Below are positions 55,701 through 63,414 of a stretch of 64,000 nucleotides of DNA, one piece after another; the first letter of the stretch is position 1; each line of letters starts with the position of its first letter. The translations under genes and the position numbers were made by a program. Source of the DNA: Gallionella sp. (GTDB lineage: Bacteria > Pseudomonadota > Gammaproteobacteria > Burkholderiales > Gallionellaceae); NCBI GenBank assembly GCA_028714075.1, contig JAQTMZ010000001.1:124001-188000 (forward strand). The letters are read 5' to 3'. Under the pieces are notes generated by a model. That model did no database searches. It saw only the letters and a list, made by a program, of their open reading frames with translations, and was not told where the DNA came from.

Positions 55701-56999
55701 TGGGGCAGTGCAAACATCGTACGGTGCTACGTAGACCGGTGAGCCATTGCTGTTCCATGGAGTGCAAATTGCTGCGGCACCGCCAGTTACGCTACAACTT
55801 TGGATTTCTGGCTGGTTTATGAGTCGTTTTCCCCGTGTTCCGCTCACTTTGGGGCATTGTGCATCAGCCCCCAAACCGCTGCTACTCGTCGAGTAATTGT
55901 TTCGCGTATAAGTGGTCGTCACGGTGGTGCCTGCCTGTGCCCCATCGTGCATCGGGCGCCCTGCTGTACCATCCTGGTTGCCGACGGGCGTGCTGCCATC
56001 CAGTTGGGTGTCGCCGGTCTGGCTGTTCCAGTAACCATCCGTTGTCAGGATGGTGAAATTCTGCTGGCAGGAATATTGCACCGGGTCGACCACCGCGACG
56101 CCGTTCTTGCTGGTCAGCTTGTGGGCATATATTTTTCCGATGTCGGCTAGCGCCCCCAGTAACGGCGTCGAACTACCAGCACTCGTGGCGTAGAGTTTGT
56201 TGTACCAAGCTAATTTCTGGGCGGCATCGAAAGTGGCGGGGTTGATAAAGTCGGTTCCACCGTTGTTGTTCATGGTGGCGAAGCCGACCCGGTAATTGGC
56301 GCCGATAGGCTGGAAGGCCAGCCCTGTTGCGGTTTTCATCATATTGATGCGGGTGCGGTAATAACTGTACCAGTTGGCGAAGTTGGTTTGCTCTCCGGCG
56401 CCGACGACGACCTTGGTGAACACCGCGTTACCCGGCGCGGAGCCGATGGCGCTGTTGCATTCTCTATAGAAGGTGCTGGCGGTATTAAAATAATCTTTCA
56501 GTGCGTTGGTGGTCTGCGCGCCGGAATAGGTGTAGTAAAAGGCGGCTTGGGCGGAAAAGCCGCTGTTGTTGGTGCCGTTGCCGTCTGTATCGATGAAGCT
56601 GGTGCTCAGGTTGGTGGTGCCTGAGCCGGTGTTGTAACCATCAATCCAGGCTGCGGTAAAGCTGGAATTGGGGTAACTGGTTCCGGTGGAATTGACCGGC
56701 GGGACATAAGTGATGGCGGGATCATAATAGACGCCGTTGCACTGGCTGCTGGCGTAGCCGTAGTTCGCGGAAAAACCCTTTGCGCCGTCTGGTAAATAGG
56801 CCCAGCCCATACTGCCCGAGTCGTCCATCATCAGGAATACGTTGGGTTTCACCGATGAAGTGGTGGTGGTCGCCAAGGGTGATGTCGCCAAGGCGACCGA
56901 GGCGGCCAGCGCGGGCAGCGGCAACGCGAGGCTGGCAACCAGCGCAACAGACAGCAAATGGCGATGGGCAGTAGAGCACTTTTCCAGATAATATTTCAT
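52797..56999 (-). CDS. pilY1: Type IV pilus tip-associated protein PilY1
   Basis: A 1400-residue secreted protein. The signal peptide is about residues 1-33 (LLSVALVASLALPLPALAAS). A von Willebrand A-like start follows with the MIDAS motif MDDSGSMGW at about 58-66, and a long Ser/Thr-rich middle runs to about 900. The C-terminal third is a PilY1 beta-propeller (starting YREAVLGDALESQPAFIG, with repeated VYMGANDGMMHAF-type blades). It stabilises the pilus tip and mediates adhesion and surface sensing. A strong ribosome site (AGGAGG) follows the pilX stop. Many Cys and Asn/Thr suggest an extracellular, disulfide-bonded protein. Confidence 0.92.
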   Translation of the reverse strand: MKYYLEKCSTAHRHLLSVALVASLALPLPALAASVALATSPLATTTTSSVKPNVFLMMDDSGSMGWAYLPDGAKGFSANYGYASSQCNGVYYDPAITYVPPVNSTGTSYPNSSFTAAWIDGYNTGSGTTNLSTSFIDTDGNGTNNSGFSAQAAFYYTYSGAQTTNALKDYFNTASTFYRECNSAIGSAPGNAVFTKVVVGAGEQTNFANWYSYYRTRINMMKTATGLAFQPIGANYRVGFATMNNNGGTDFINPATFDAAQKLAWYNKLYATSAGSSTPLLGALADIGKIYAHKLTSKNGVAVVDPVQYSCQQNFTILTTDGYWNSQTGDTQLDGSTPVGNQDGTAGRPMHDGAQAGTTVTTTYTRNNYSTSSSGLGADAQCPKVSGTRGKRLINQPEIQSCSVTGGAAAICTPWNSNGSPVYVAPYDVCTAPGSITVPSPNPSTRVVSGTPVTTAGTSGGTSNTLADVAMYYYQTDLRTSALSNCTGATAGEDVCTNNVFISTLDNNTQQHMTTFTLGLGAKGRMVYSSSYLTDTTGDYAAVKLGSTANLAPSAITVSGAGSTSVSSIMVNGVQLMSGTSTADTSTSAVAANIAAKITLNGFSATSSGNVVTITGPASAAGFTPVITQSGGMTLTTSTTMPVCSWQANGTVCNWPIPDPAGTPENIDDLWHAAVDGRGAYFNASNPATLSTSLSNALSGINTRRGAAAAAATSTLNPVAGNNFAYVASYTTSAWKGNLEARGINVDTGVVSVNANWCAENVTADTCVAPGTIVPDTNGSTTIYNCVTPNSVTCAAGTLVGTDCKVPMATACTGTMNAKVADASDTRMILTANSTGTALTNFDTVYRAANPTNFDAAHISTLSQWTSLTAAQQTAATGDNLLNYLRGQHGYESDRTANPVANWLYRYREAVLGDALESQPAFIGPPVFSYPYTGYSAYVTAQAARAGTVYMGANDGMMHAFAADTGIERWAYVPSMVIPNMWQLADKNYATLHRNFVNGSPITSDIYCPGNCGGVVDAIYGSSASWRTILVAGLNGGGRGYYALDITAPTAPTLLWEFTTTAGIGAVKDDDLGYSFGQPIITRKADGTWVVLVTSGYNNTSPGSGIGYLYVLNANTGAIISKISTGVGSAATPSGLAKIVGWNDEPAGNKVGYIYGGDLLGNVWRFNINSTVAATIGTGDKLKFATLFSDAAATLPQPVTTTPVLGSILGKRIIFIGTGKYLESGDLTTTQIQTQYAIKDDNATTTLVNPRTTLVQQTLTNAGASRTVSNNAVDFFTGRGWYVNFPDSGERVNIDSKLVQGTLLVPSIVPSSTACTPGGYGWLNFFNFQTGGPVNTATGTASLKYDATIVGVNVLYVQGVPKVGVVTSTNPTPELNTGVNFAATATGFTGKRVIWRELIP

Positions 57000-57008
57000 G
57001 GCGGCCTC

Positions 57009-57674
57009 CTAATAGACAAATGCTTGTATGTAGCTGACGGTATTCTTCGGCCCGGTGGTTCTGGCGGTGATGCGGACTTGGGGAGTTTGTCCGGCCACAG
57101 GGCAACCGGCTCCCATACAGACTTCCTGGGGCAGCGGGATGTTCTGCCCATTATTGTTTACGAGCGCGCCGCTGAACAGGCAGTCCGCGTTTTGAATCGC
57201 CACATTGGCGGTGCGGCACATGCGCTGGATGACGTAGCGGGTGGTGTTGCCGCTGCTGTCGGGGTCGGGCAGCACCAGAGTGCTGTCGGCGTTGGTCCAT
57301 TGGATGCCGGTTCCGTCGGTAAGGCTCAACGCGGAGCTGGCGTTGGAGTAATAGCCGGGGTTCAGAAATGCGCCCGTGCCGCCCGTGTTATTGAACGGGT
57401 GGGCGGGATCATTCAAAACATTCAGGGCGTTGTTCCCCGCTTCGGTTGTCGCCAGCCAGTTGACGGCCGCCTCAACCCCTCTATCGCCGGAAGCCGTGGC
57501 CGCTTGCTTGAACGCAATGTTGCCGGCGATCATGGTGCTGGTATCCACCGAGCGTATCAGCGCCACCGCCGCGAGCGACAGGACAAGCAGGGCGATCAGG
57601 GCAAAAAACAGCACCACACCACGCTGCTTCATAATGCGTACCTGATTGAAGTTGAGTTTAGGTAGTGATTTCAT
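57009..57674 (-). CDS. pilX: Type IV minor pilin assembly protein PilX
   Basis: A 221-residue protein. The N-terminal helix KQRGVVLFFALIALLVLSLAAVALIRSVDTSTMIAGN is the PilX-type pilin segment, preceded by a basic leader. The start at 57674 overlaps the pilW stop (ATGA); a Met at 57632 would remove the leader, but the overlap favours the longer form. The C-terminal domain has several cysteines (CRTANVA, DCLFSG, CMGAGCPV). It lies between pilW and pilY1. Confidence 0.88.
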   Translation of the reverse strand: MKSLPKLNFNQVRIMKQRGVVLFFALIALLVLSLAAVALIRSVDTSTMIAGNIAFKQAATASGDRGVEAAVNWLATTEAGNNALNVLNDPAHPFNNTGGTGAFLNPGYYSNASSALSLTDGTGIQWTNADSTLVLPDPDSSGNTTRYVIQRMCRTANVAIQNADCLFSGALVNNNGQNIPLPQEVCMGAGCPVAGQTPQVRITARTTGPKNTVSYIQAFVY

Positions 57675-58717
57675 AATGTACCCGACGACCAGATCATGTT
57701 GCGCAACGGAATAATGGTTTCAAACACCCGGTAGCGGTAACGTGCCCAGTTGGGATCGTTGCTCAGGTCGAGCACCGGGGCCGGGGAGGCGACGCTGCCA
57801 GCCCATGCGCATAGACCGGTAGGCGCGGCGGTTGTCGTGGAGCTGCATGCGGTAGTCACAGTGGTCGGCTCCATTTTTGCGTTGCGCGCCACGACCGCGA
57901 TGCGGATGGCTTTGATCCGGTTGCGGTTGGCGACTGTGGGCGCATTCCAGCCTGTTGCAGCGGTGGCATCCACCCACTGGGTGACCTGGTTGGAGCTGGC
58001 TGTGGTGGATATCCCATATTGCGCCTGAAGGTTGACAATGCCCACCACGCTGGGAACAAGATTGCGTTCCAGATTGCCATTGTTTACGCGGTAGGTAATC
58101 TCGTTCCAGGTTCCCAGGCAGGCAAGATTGGCACCGGCGATAGCGGCGGTGGTATCTGCCAGCGTTACTGTCGTGGTGCCCGCCACTGCGGTCGCGCTCG
58201 ACATGGCACAAGTGGTTCCATTGGTGATCAGGGTCGTGTCGCCAGCCTGGCAACCCAAATTGCTGCCGACGGTCGCATCGTTTGCGGTCGGAGCGCCCAT
58301 TGCGGTGATTTGGGTCGGGACGCCCCCCATGAGTGAACTGCCATAGCGCAGGGTGATCGTGTCGCTGGCGCCCGCAGCCGCTCCGCCGTCGGCAATGGCG
58401 GCAGGGGAGAGGCGGTTGGGGATGGTTGCATCTGCTACGCCATTAACTGTCAGCGTGGTACATTCCAGCGCCGAGTCGGTAACCGGCATCAGGGGGTAGC
58501 CTGCCATCTGCAACTCGCGCCCGATGCTATACAGCGCGATGCCGCCATTGGTCTGTGCATCGGCCGTTCCGGTGGTGGTGCGTTTTTGCGCCTCAAAAAC
58601 GGAGAGAACCTGCATGATGACGATGGTGGCGAGCAAGCCGATAACCATGCCCACCATGATTTCCACCAGGGTGAAACCGGCTTGGTGCAAAAAGGCACGC
58701 CCGTTATTCGATTTCAT
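57671..58717 (-). CDS. pilW: Type IV minor pilin assembly protein PilW
   Basis: A 348-residue protein with the prepilin motif AGFTLVEIMVGMVIGLLATIVIMQVL at about residues 13-38, cleaved at Gly-Phe. A large, Ala/Thr-rich periplasmic domain follows, with GGIALYSIGRELQMAGYP typical of PilW. It is co-translated with pilX (ATGA) and starts 5 bases after the pilV stop. Confidence 0.88.
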   Translation of the reverse strand: MKSNNGRAFLHQAGFTLVEIMVGMVIGLLATIVIMQVLSVFEAQKRTTTGTADAQTNGGIALYSIGRELQMAGYPLMPVTDSALECTTLTVNGVADATIPNRLSPAAIADGGAAAGASDTITLRYGSSLMGGVPTQITAMGAPTANDATVGSNLGCQAGDTTLITNGTTCAMSSATAVAGTTTVTLADTTAAIAGANLACLGTWNEITYRVNNGNLERNLVPSVVGIVNLQAQYGISTTASSNQVTQWVDATAATGWNAPTVANRNRIKAIRIAVVARNAKMEPTTVTTACSSTTTAAPTGLCAWAGSVASPAPVLDLSNDPNWARYRYRVFETIIPLRNMIWSSGTL

Positions 58718-58722
58718 TTGTT

Positions 58723-59097
58723 CTAGCCTCCGGCGATGCTGGCAATGGTGGTGAAGTTATGTTGCGTTGTTTCCCCCGGCTCCTGCCAGTTGATGGTAAC
58801 TGTGTACTGGACGCCGGACTGGGCGGTAGTTCTCGTGCCATTGGGCAATTCAGCGATGGGGGTGTTTACCTCAAGATAGGTGGCAAGATTGGCCGGGTCA
58901 GACCACATCAGACCTATCCTCTGCTGGGCGATATAGCTGGCATCAATACGGGATTTTGAATCAGCGGTATTTTTGATCATGGCGGCTTGCAAACCGACTA
59001 TGGCCAGCACACCCATGGAAAAAATCAGGATGGCAATCATCGCCTCCAGCAATACAACGCCCTGTTGCGCGGATTTAAGACGGGAGGTTTTTTGCAT
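58723..59097 (-). CDS. pilV: Type IV minor pilin PilV
   Basis: A 124-residue prepilin. The motif QQGVVLLEAMIAILIFSMGVLAIVGLQAAM at about residues 11-40 is of PilV type (Gly-Val at the cleavage site, Glu5 present). The Met at 59097 is supported by a GGAG ribosome site; an upstream in-frame start overlaps fimT. It belongs to the minor-pilin priming set. Confidence 0.88.
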   Translation of the reverse strand: MQKTSRLKSAQQGVVLLEAMIAILIFSMGVLAIVGLQAAMIKNTADSKSRIDASYIAQQRIGLMWSDPANLATYLEVNTPIAELPNGTRTTAQSGVQYTVTINWQEPGETTQHNFTTIASIAGG

Positions 59098-59111
59098 GAT
59101 CTTTTCTCCGC

Positions 59112-59633
59112 TTAACATGCGCGCGGGCTGGTGCCTGCAGCCAGATTGGGATCGCACATTCTGGCATTGCCGCCCACGCCGATGGTGACGCGCAAATTCT
59201 GGGTACCGCCCGCTGCGGTGAGATCCACTTGCGCGAGTGAAGCAGAAGCATCCGCATTGGCCACCACTATCCCGAAATTGTTGAAAGTAATGGTCGTTGC
59301 GCCGACAGGTAAAACTGTGCGGGTAACATTTCTGGAGCCTTCGCTGCTGAGCCTTTGTTCGATCACCGAAGCGGGCGTAACCACGCTGACAGTCCAGGAA
59401 GAGTCTGCCCCCAGGGCAAAGGTAACGTTGGCGTTGCGCGATACCGCTTCTGCCCGCGCCTTTTGTAACCCATTCGCAATGGATTCAGCCGCGTTGCGAA
59501 TCTGGGAATTCCGGGTCCATGTCTGGAAGCTGGGCACCGCCACCGCCGCCAGGATGCCCATGATCACGATGGCGATCATCAGCTCGACCAGTGAAAATCC
59601 CAAGGGCTTTGTTTTGGGCAAAGCGTTCAACAC
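59112..59633 (-). CDS. fimT: Minor pilin FimT/GspH family
   Basis: A 173-residue prepilin. [30 protein letters not shown] is the cleavage motif and hydrophobic helix; [17 protein letters not shown] is typical of FimT/GspH. The start is ambiguous: GTG at 59633 is used, while TTG at 59630 overlaps the pilE stop as TTGA and is better spaced from the GGGGG ribosome site. It is probably part of the tip-initiating complex with PilV, PilW and PilX. FimT proteins in other species bind DNA for uptake. Confidence 0.85.
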   Translation of the reverse strand: MLNALPKTKPLGFSLVELMIAIVIMGILAAVAVPSFQTWTRNSQIRNAAESIANGLQKARAEAVSRNANVTFALGADSSWTVSVVTPASVIEQRLSSEGSRNVTRTVLPVGATTITFNNFGIVVANADASASLAQVDLTAAGGTQNLRVTIGVGGNARMCDPNLAAGTSPRAC

Positions 59634-60022
59634 GCACCCCCTTTGTTTCTGACCCAGCATGTGGCGCTGTTGCCCCAAGGTGTGGTGGAGGTCTTGGTGT
59701 TGGCTTGATCGATGGTGTAGCTGAAAGCAGACAGGCTGCCTGTGCCGGTCGCGGTTATCGTGTAGGTTGTCGTCGCCAGGTTGCTGGCCGCATAGGTGAA
59801 ATTTGCAGTTGCAGCAGGGGCTGGCCCGCCAACATAGGTGCGGTTGTCCTGGAAAAACTGTTCCATCTTGACCCGGCCATCGGATAGGGCGGATGTGGCT
59901 TCTACCAGCTTGCCACGGATCACATAATCAGTGTAGGCGGGAATGCCGACGACCGCCAGAATGCCAATCACTGCGACCACAATCATCAGTTCGACCAGAG
60001 TAAAGCCTTGTTGCATTTTCAT
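59627..60022 (-). CDS. pilE: Type IV pilin PilE-like
   Basis: A 131-residue prepilin with a short leader, MKMQQ, then [32 protein letters not shown]. The Glu5 and the cleavage Gly are present. The C-terminal disulfide loop is visible as [12 protein letters not shown]. It has a strong ribosome site (AAAGGAGA) and is the first gene of the minor-pilin operon. It is the PilE-type (pilus minor subunit); whether it is the major pilin is not clear. Confidence 0.87.
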   Translation of the reverse strand: MKMQQGFTLVELMIVVAVIGILAVVGIPAYTDYVIRGKLVEATSALSDGRVKMEQFFQDNRTYVGGPAPAATANFTYAASNLATTTYTITATGTGSLSAFSYTIDQANTKTSTTPWGNSATCWVRNKGGAC

Positions 60023-60534
60023 TGCGTTCTCCTTTGGGTGGGCATAGTAGGGCGCTCATTTTAAGGTTTCCACCCTGAACCGACCAGAGGCCGGCGCGCC
60101 CTGACGGGCGGCATGCCAATCATGACGAACGCAGATTCCTGCGGGAGGAGTTTTTCGGGAAATTTGTCCGCACCGGATTTGCATGCCATTGTTCCCATGC
60201 TCCAGTGAGGGAATGCAGTCGTGCCGCTCCTGCGGGGCGGGAAGCGGGGCGTGCTTGGGATAACCGGCGATGCCGAACATCAGCAGTGCGTGCTTGGCCA
60301 ATTCCAGCGGGGCTGAAGATTCCATTGCGCCCCTTATGTTGCGCGGTTTAACCTTTAATATCAGCCAAATGATCTCACAATACGACAAGGATTTTGCGTT
60401 TATCGGGTATTATCGATAGTATATTCCGCCGACGGATTCGATTTTAATTGGCCGTGCCATGTCAGATTATGGTTATGCTTCGACATCAAGGATTCGGCAC
60501 TAAAACCTGAGCCTTTATTTTTCCGGGAAGCATT
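60023..60534. other. 512-base intergenic region between pilE and pseB
   Basis: This divergent gap should contain promoters for both operons. I see no clear sigma-70 or sigma-54 match. A GC-rich hairpin-like segment lies near 60085-60110 (GCGCGCCC, GGGCGGC). A frame from 60056 to 60388 on the minus strand codes for nothing I recognise. No RNA gene is evident. Confidence 0.5.
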
Positions 60535-61548
60535 ATGCTCAACGATAAATCACTCCTCATCACCGGCGGCACAGGCTCCTTCGGCAAGGCTTTTGTCAAA
60601 ACCATCCTGGCCAAATATCCCGATCTCAAGCGTCTTGTAGTCTATTCTCGCGACGAGCTCAAACAATTTGAGATGTCCCAGCAGTTTCCGGGCAGCCAGT
60701 TCAATAGCATTCGTTTTTTCATCGGCGATGTGCGCGATCAGGCCCGCTTGCGCCGCGCGATGGAAGGCATCGACGTGGTGATCCACGCCGCTGCGCTGAA
60801 GCAGGTGCCGACCGCCGAATACAACCCGTTCGAGTGCATCAAGACCAATGTGCTGGGGGCGCAAAACCTGATCGAAGCCTGCCTGGATACGGGTGTGCAA
60901 CGCGTGGTGGCTTTGTCTACCGACAAGGCCGCAGCGCCGATTAACCTTTACGGTGCCACCAAGCTGTGTTCGGATAAGCTATTCGTGGCCGCCAACAACA
61001 TCAAGGGAAGTCGCGATCTGCGTTTTAGCGTGGTGCGTTATGGGAACGTAATGGGCAGCCGCGGCTCGGTGATTCCATTTTTCCTTGAAAAGCGGCCAAG
61101 CGGGATATTGCCTATAACCGACCCTGCCATGACGCGCTTCAATATCAGCCTGCACGAAGGCGTGGACATGGTGCTGTGGGGCATCGAAAATGCCTGGGGC
61201 GGCGAAATACTGGTGCCAAAAATTCCGTCTTACCGTATCACCGACGTGGCCACGGCCATCGGGCCGGAATGCAAACAACAAGTGATAGGCGTGCGCCCGG
61301 GCGAGAAAATCCACGAGGAGATGATCACATCGAGCGATAGTTTCAACACCGTGGACATGGGCCGCTATTACGCTGTCCTGCCGTTTGGCGGAGGAGCCTA
61401 TACCGTTGCAGACTATTGCGCTAAAACAGGCGCCAAACTGGTTGAGCCGGGCTTCAGCTATAACAGCGGCAACAATCCCCATTTTTTGACTGTGGGGGAG
61501 TTGCGTGGCTTGATTCAGGCGGAAGTTGATCCGAGCCATAGCGCTTGA
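60535..61548 (+). CDS. pseB: UDP-GlcNAc 4,6-dehydratase (inverting), PseB
   Basis: A 337-residue extended SDR and the first enzyme of CMP-pseudaminic acid synthesis. Rossmann motif LLITGGTGSFGKAFV, then VVYSRDELKQFEMSQQF, ALKQVPTAEYNPFECI and ALSTDKAAAPINLYGATKL. The last holds the catalytic Asp-Lys and YxxxK of the inverting dehydratases (FlaA1/PseB). A ribosome site (GGGAAG) precedes the ATG. It heads the pse gene set, with pseC after 10 bases. Confidence 0.95.
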   Translation: MLNDKSLLITGGTGSFGKAFVKTILAKYPDLKRLVVYSRDELKQFEMSQQFPGSQFNSIRFFIGDVRDQARLRRAMEGIDVVIHAAALKQVPTAEYNPFECIKTNVLGAQNLIEACLDTGVQRVVALSTDKAAAPINLYGATKLCSDKLFVAANNIKGSRDLRFSVVRYGNVMGSRGSVIPFFLEKRPSGILPITDPAMTRFNISLHEGVDMVLWGIENAWGGEILVPKIPSYRITDVATAIGPECKQQVIGVRPGEKIHEEMITSSDSFNTVDMGRYYAVLPFGGGAYTVADYCAKTGAKLVEPGFSYNSGNNPHFLTVGELRGLIQAEVDPSHSA

Positions 61549-61558
61549 ACGCGTGAGC

Positions 61559-62722
61559 ATGATCCCATACGGCCGCCAGGACATTTCCGAAGCCGACATC
61601 CAGGCGGTGGTGAATGTGCTGCGTTCGGACTTCCTCACTCAGGGTCCGGCTGTTCCCGCCTTTGAAAAAGCCGTTGCCAGCTACTGCGGTGTTGGGCATG
61701 CCGTGGCGCTTAACAGTGCTACCAGCGCGTTGCATGTCGCCTGTCTGGCGCTGGGCGTGGGCGCGGGCGATGTGGTTTGGACCAGCCCCATCACCTTTGT
61801 GGCCAGCGCCAACTGCGCGCTGTATTGCGGTGCGTCGGTCGATTTTGTGGACATCGATCCGCGTACTTACAACCTGAGTGTGGAACGCCTGGCGGAAAAA
61901 TTGGCACAGGCGGAAAAGTCAGGTTGCCTGCCTAAAGTGGTTATCCCGGTACACCTGTGCGGTCAACCTTGCGACATGGCCGGTATTCACGCCTTGAGCC
62001 AGCATTACGGCTTCAAAATCATCGAGGATGCGTCACATGCCATCGGGGGGAAATACCGGGAGGAGTCCATCGGCAATGGCCGCTACAGCGACATCACCGT
62101 GTTCAGTTTTCATCCGGTCAAGATCATCACCGCCGGCGAAGGCGGCATGGCATTAGCCAACGATAAAAACCTTGCCAAGCGCATGCGACTGTTGCGCAGC
62201 CACGGCATTACCAGCGATGTTGCCGACATGATCCCACGGGCACCTGAAGAACTCTGGTTCTACCAGCAGATCGCCCTGGGCTTCAACTACCGCATGACCG
62301 ACATTCACGCCGCGCTGGGTTTGAGCCAAATGCAACGGCTGGATGAATTTGTCGCCAAGCGCCATGCCATTGCCAGACGGTATGAGGAGCTGCTGGCAGG
62401 GCTGCCTGTGACCACCCCTTGGCAACACCCAGACAGCTATTCCGGATTTCATTTGTATGTTATTCGGCTGAAGCTGGCCGAAATAGGTAAGACGCAACGC
62501 GAAGTGTTTGAGGCCTTGCAAACGGCAGGTATCGGGGTGAATTTGCACTACATTCCTGTGTACCGCCAGCCTTATTATGCAAAGTTGGGATTCGAAACAG
62601 GATACTGTTTGGAGGCAGAACAGTATTACGCCGAGGCGATCAGCATACCGATGTACCCGGCGTTGACGGAAGCACAGCAAGACCGGGTGGTGACGGCATT
62701 GCGAGAGGCAACAGGCTTATGA
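61559..62722 (+). CDS. pseC: UDP-4-amino-4,6-dideoxy-AltNAc transaminase, PseC
   Basis: A 387-residue PLP-dependent sugar aminotransferase acting on the PseB product. It starts IPYGRQDISEADIQAVV, with LNSATSALHVACLALGVG, VWTSPITFVASANCALYCGA, HLCGQPCDM, IIEDASHAIGG (PLP Asp) and SFHPVKIITAGEGGM (Schiff-base Lys). The Met at 61559 is chosen; a GTG two codons earlier is possible. It overlaps pseF by four bases. Confidence 0.94.
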   Translation: MIPYGRQDISEADIQAVVNVLRSDFLTQGPAVPAFEKAVASYCGVGHAVALNSATSALHVACLALGVGAGDVVWTSPITFVASANCALYCGASVDFVDIDPRTYNLSVERLAEKLAQAEKSGCLPKVVIPVHLCGQPCDMAGIHALSQHYGFKIIEDASHAIGGKYREESIGNGRYSDITVFSFHPVKIITAGEGGMALANDKNLAKRMRLLRSHGITSDVADMIPRAPEELWFYQQIALGFNYRMTDIHAALGLSQMQRLDEFVAKRHAIARRYEELLAGLPVTTPWQHPDSYSGFHLYVIRLKLAEIGKTQREVFEALQTAGIGVNLHYIPVYRQPYYAKLGFETGYCLEAEQYYAEAISIPMYPALTEAQQDRVVTALREATGL

Positions 62723-63414
62723 AAATCGCCGTCATTCCCGCACGTGGCGGCAGCAAACGTATTCCGCGCAAGAACATCAAAGATTTTTGCGGCAAACCCA
62801 TGATCGCCTGGTCGATCGAGGCGGCAAAAGCTTCTGGCCTATTCGGGCATATCATCGTATCCACTGATGACACCGAGATTGCCGCAGTGTCAAAACAGTG
62901 GGGCGCGGAAGTGCCATTTATGCGCCCGGCAGAACTCTCAGATGATCACACCGATACAACCAAAGTTATTGCACACGCGGCCAAATGGGCGCTGGATCAA
63001 GGTTGGCCCGTGACTGCTGTGTGCTGCATCTATGCCACAGCACCCTTCGTTCAAGTGGATGATCTCAAACGGGGCTTGGCGGCATTGGAGTCCGGTGACT
63101 GGGCGTATGCCTTTGCCGCGACCGATTTTGCCGCCCCGATTTTTCGTGCATTCAAGCTGAATGATGACGGGGGGATTGAGATGTTTTTTCCGGAACATTT
63201 TTTGACTCGCTCACAAGATTTGCCAACAGCACTGCATGATGCCGGGCAGTTTTACTGGGGAGTTCCGGCAGCATGGATTGAGGGAAAACGAATCTTCAAT
63301 CATCATTCGGCACCCGTTATTATTCCGCGTTGGCGCGTACAGGACATTGATACAGAGGACGACTGGATAAGAGCAGAACTCATCTTTAATCAATTGGAGG
63401 GGCTAAAGTCATGA
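62719..63414 (+). CDS. pseF: Pseudaminic acid cytidylyltransferase, PseF
   Basis: A 231-residue enzyme that makes CMP-pseudaminate. It opens IAVIPARGGSKRIPRKNIKDF, and FCGKPMIAWSIEAAK, IIVSTDDTEIAAVSKQWG, RPAELSDDHTDTTKVI and CCIYATAPFVQVDDL follow, all typical of PseF rather than LegF. It starts in the pseC stop (ATGA), and its own stop overlaps the methyltransferase start. PseG, PseH and PseI are expected to the right of the window. Confidence 0.93.
   Translation: MKIAVIPARGGSKRIPRKNIKDFCGKPMIAWSIEAAKASGLFGHIIVSTDDTEIAAVSKQWGAEVPFMRPAELSDDHTDTTKVIAHAAKWALDQGWPVTAVCCIYATAPFVQVDDLKRGLAALESGDWAYAFAATDFAAPIFRAFKLNDDGGIEMFFPEHFLTRSQDLPTALHDAGQFYWGVPAAWIEGKRIFNHHSAPVIIPRWRVQDIDTEDDWIRAELIFNQLEGLKS

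Noticed and set aside
60056..60388. A 110-codon frame on the minus strand upstream of pilE
   Set aside because: No recognised motif, no ribosome site and no family resemblance; it may be chance in GC-rich intergenic DNA.
60451..60459. A possible sigma-54 -24 box (TGGCACGGC on the minus strand) upstream of pilE
   Set aside because: The -12 GC is missing at the required spacing (the following bases are AATTAAA), and the site lies more than 400 bases from pilE.
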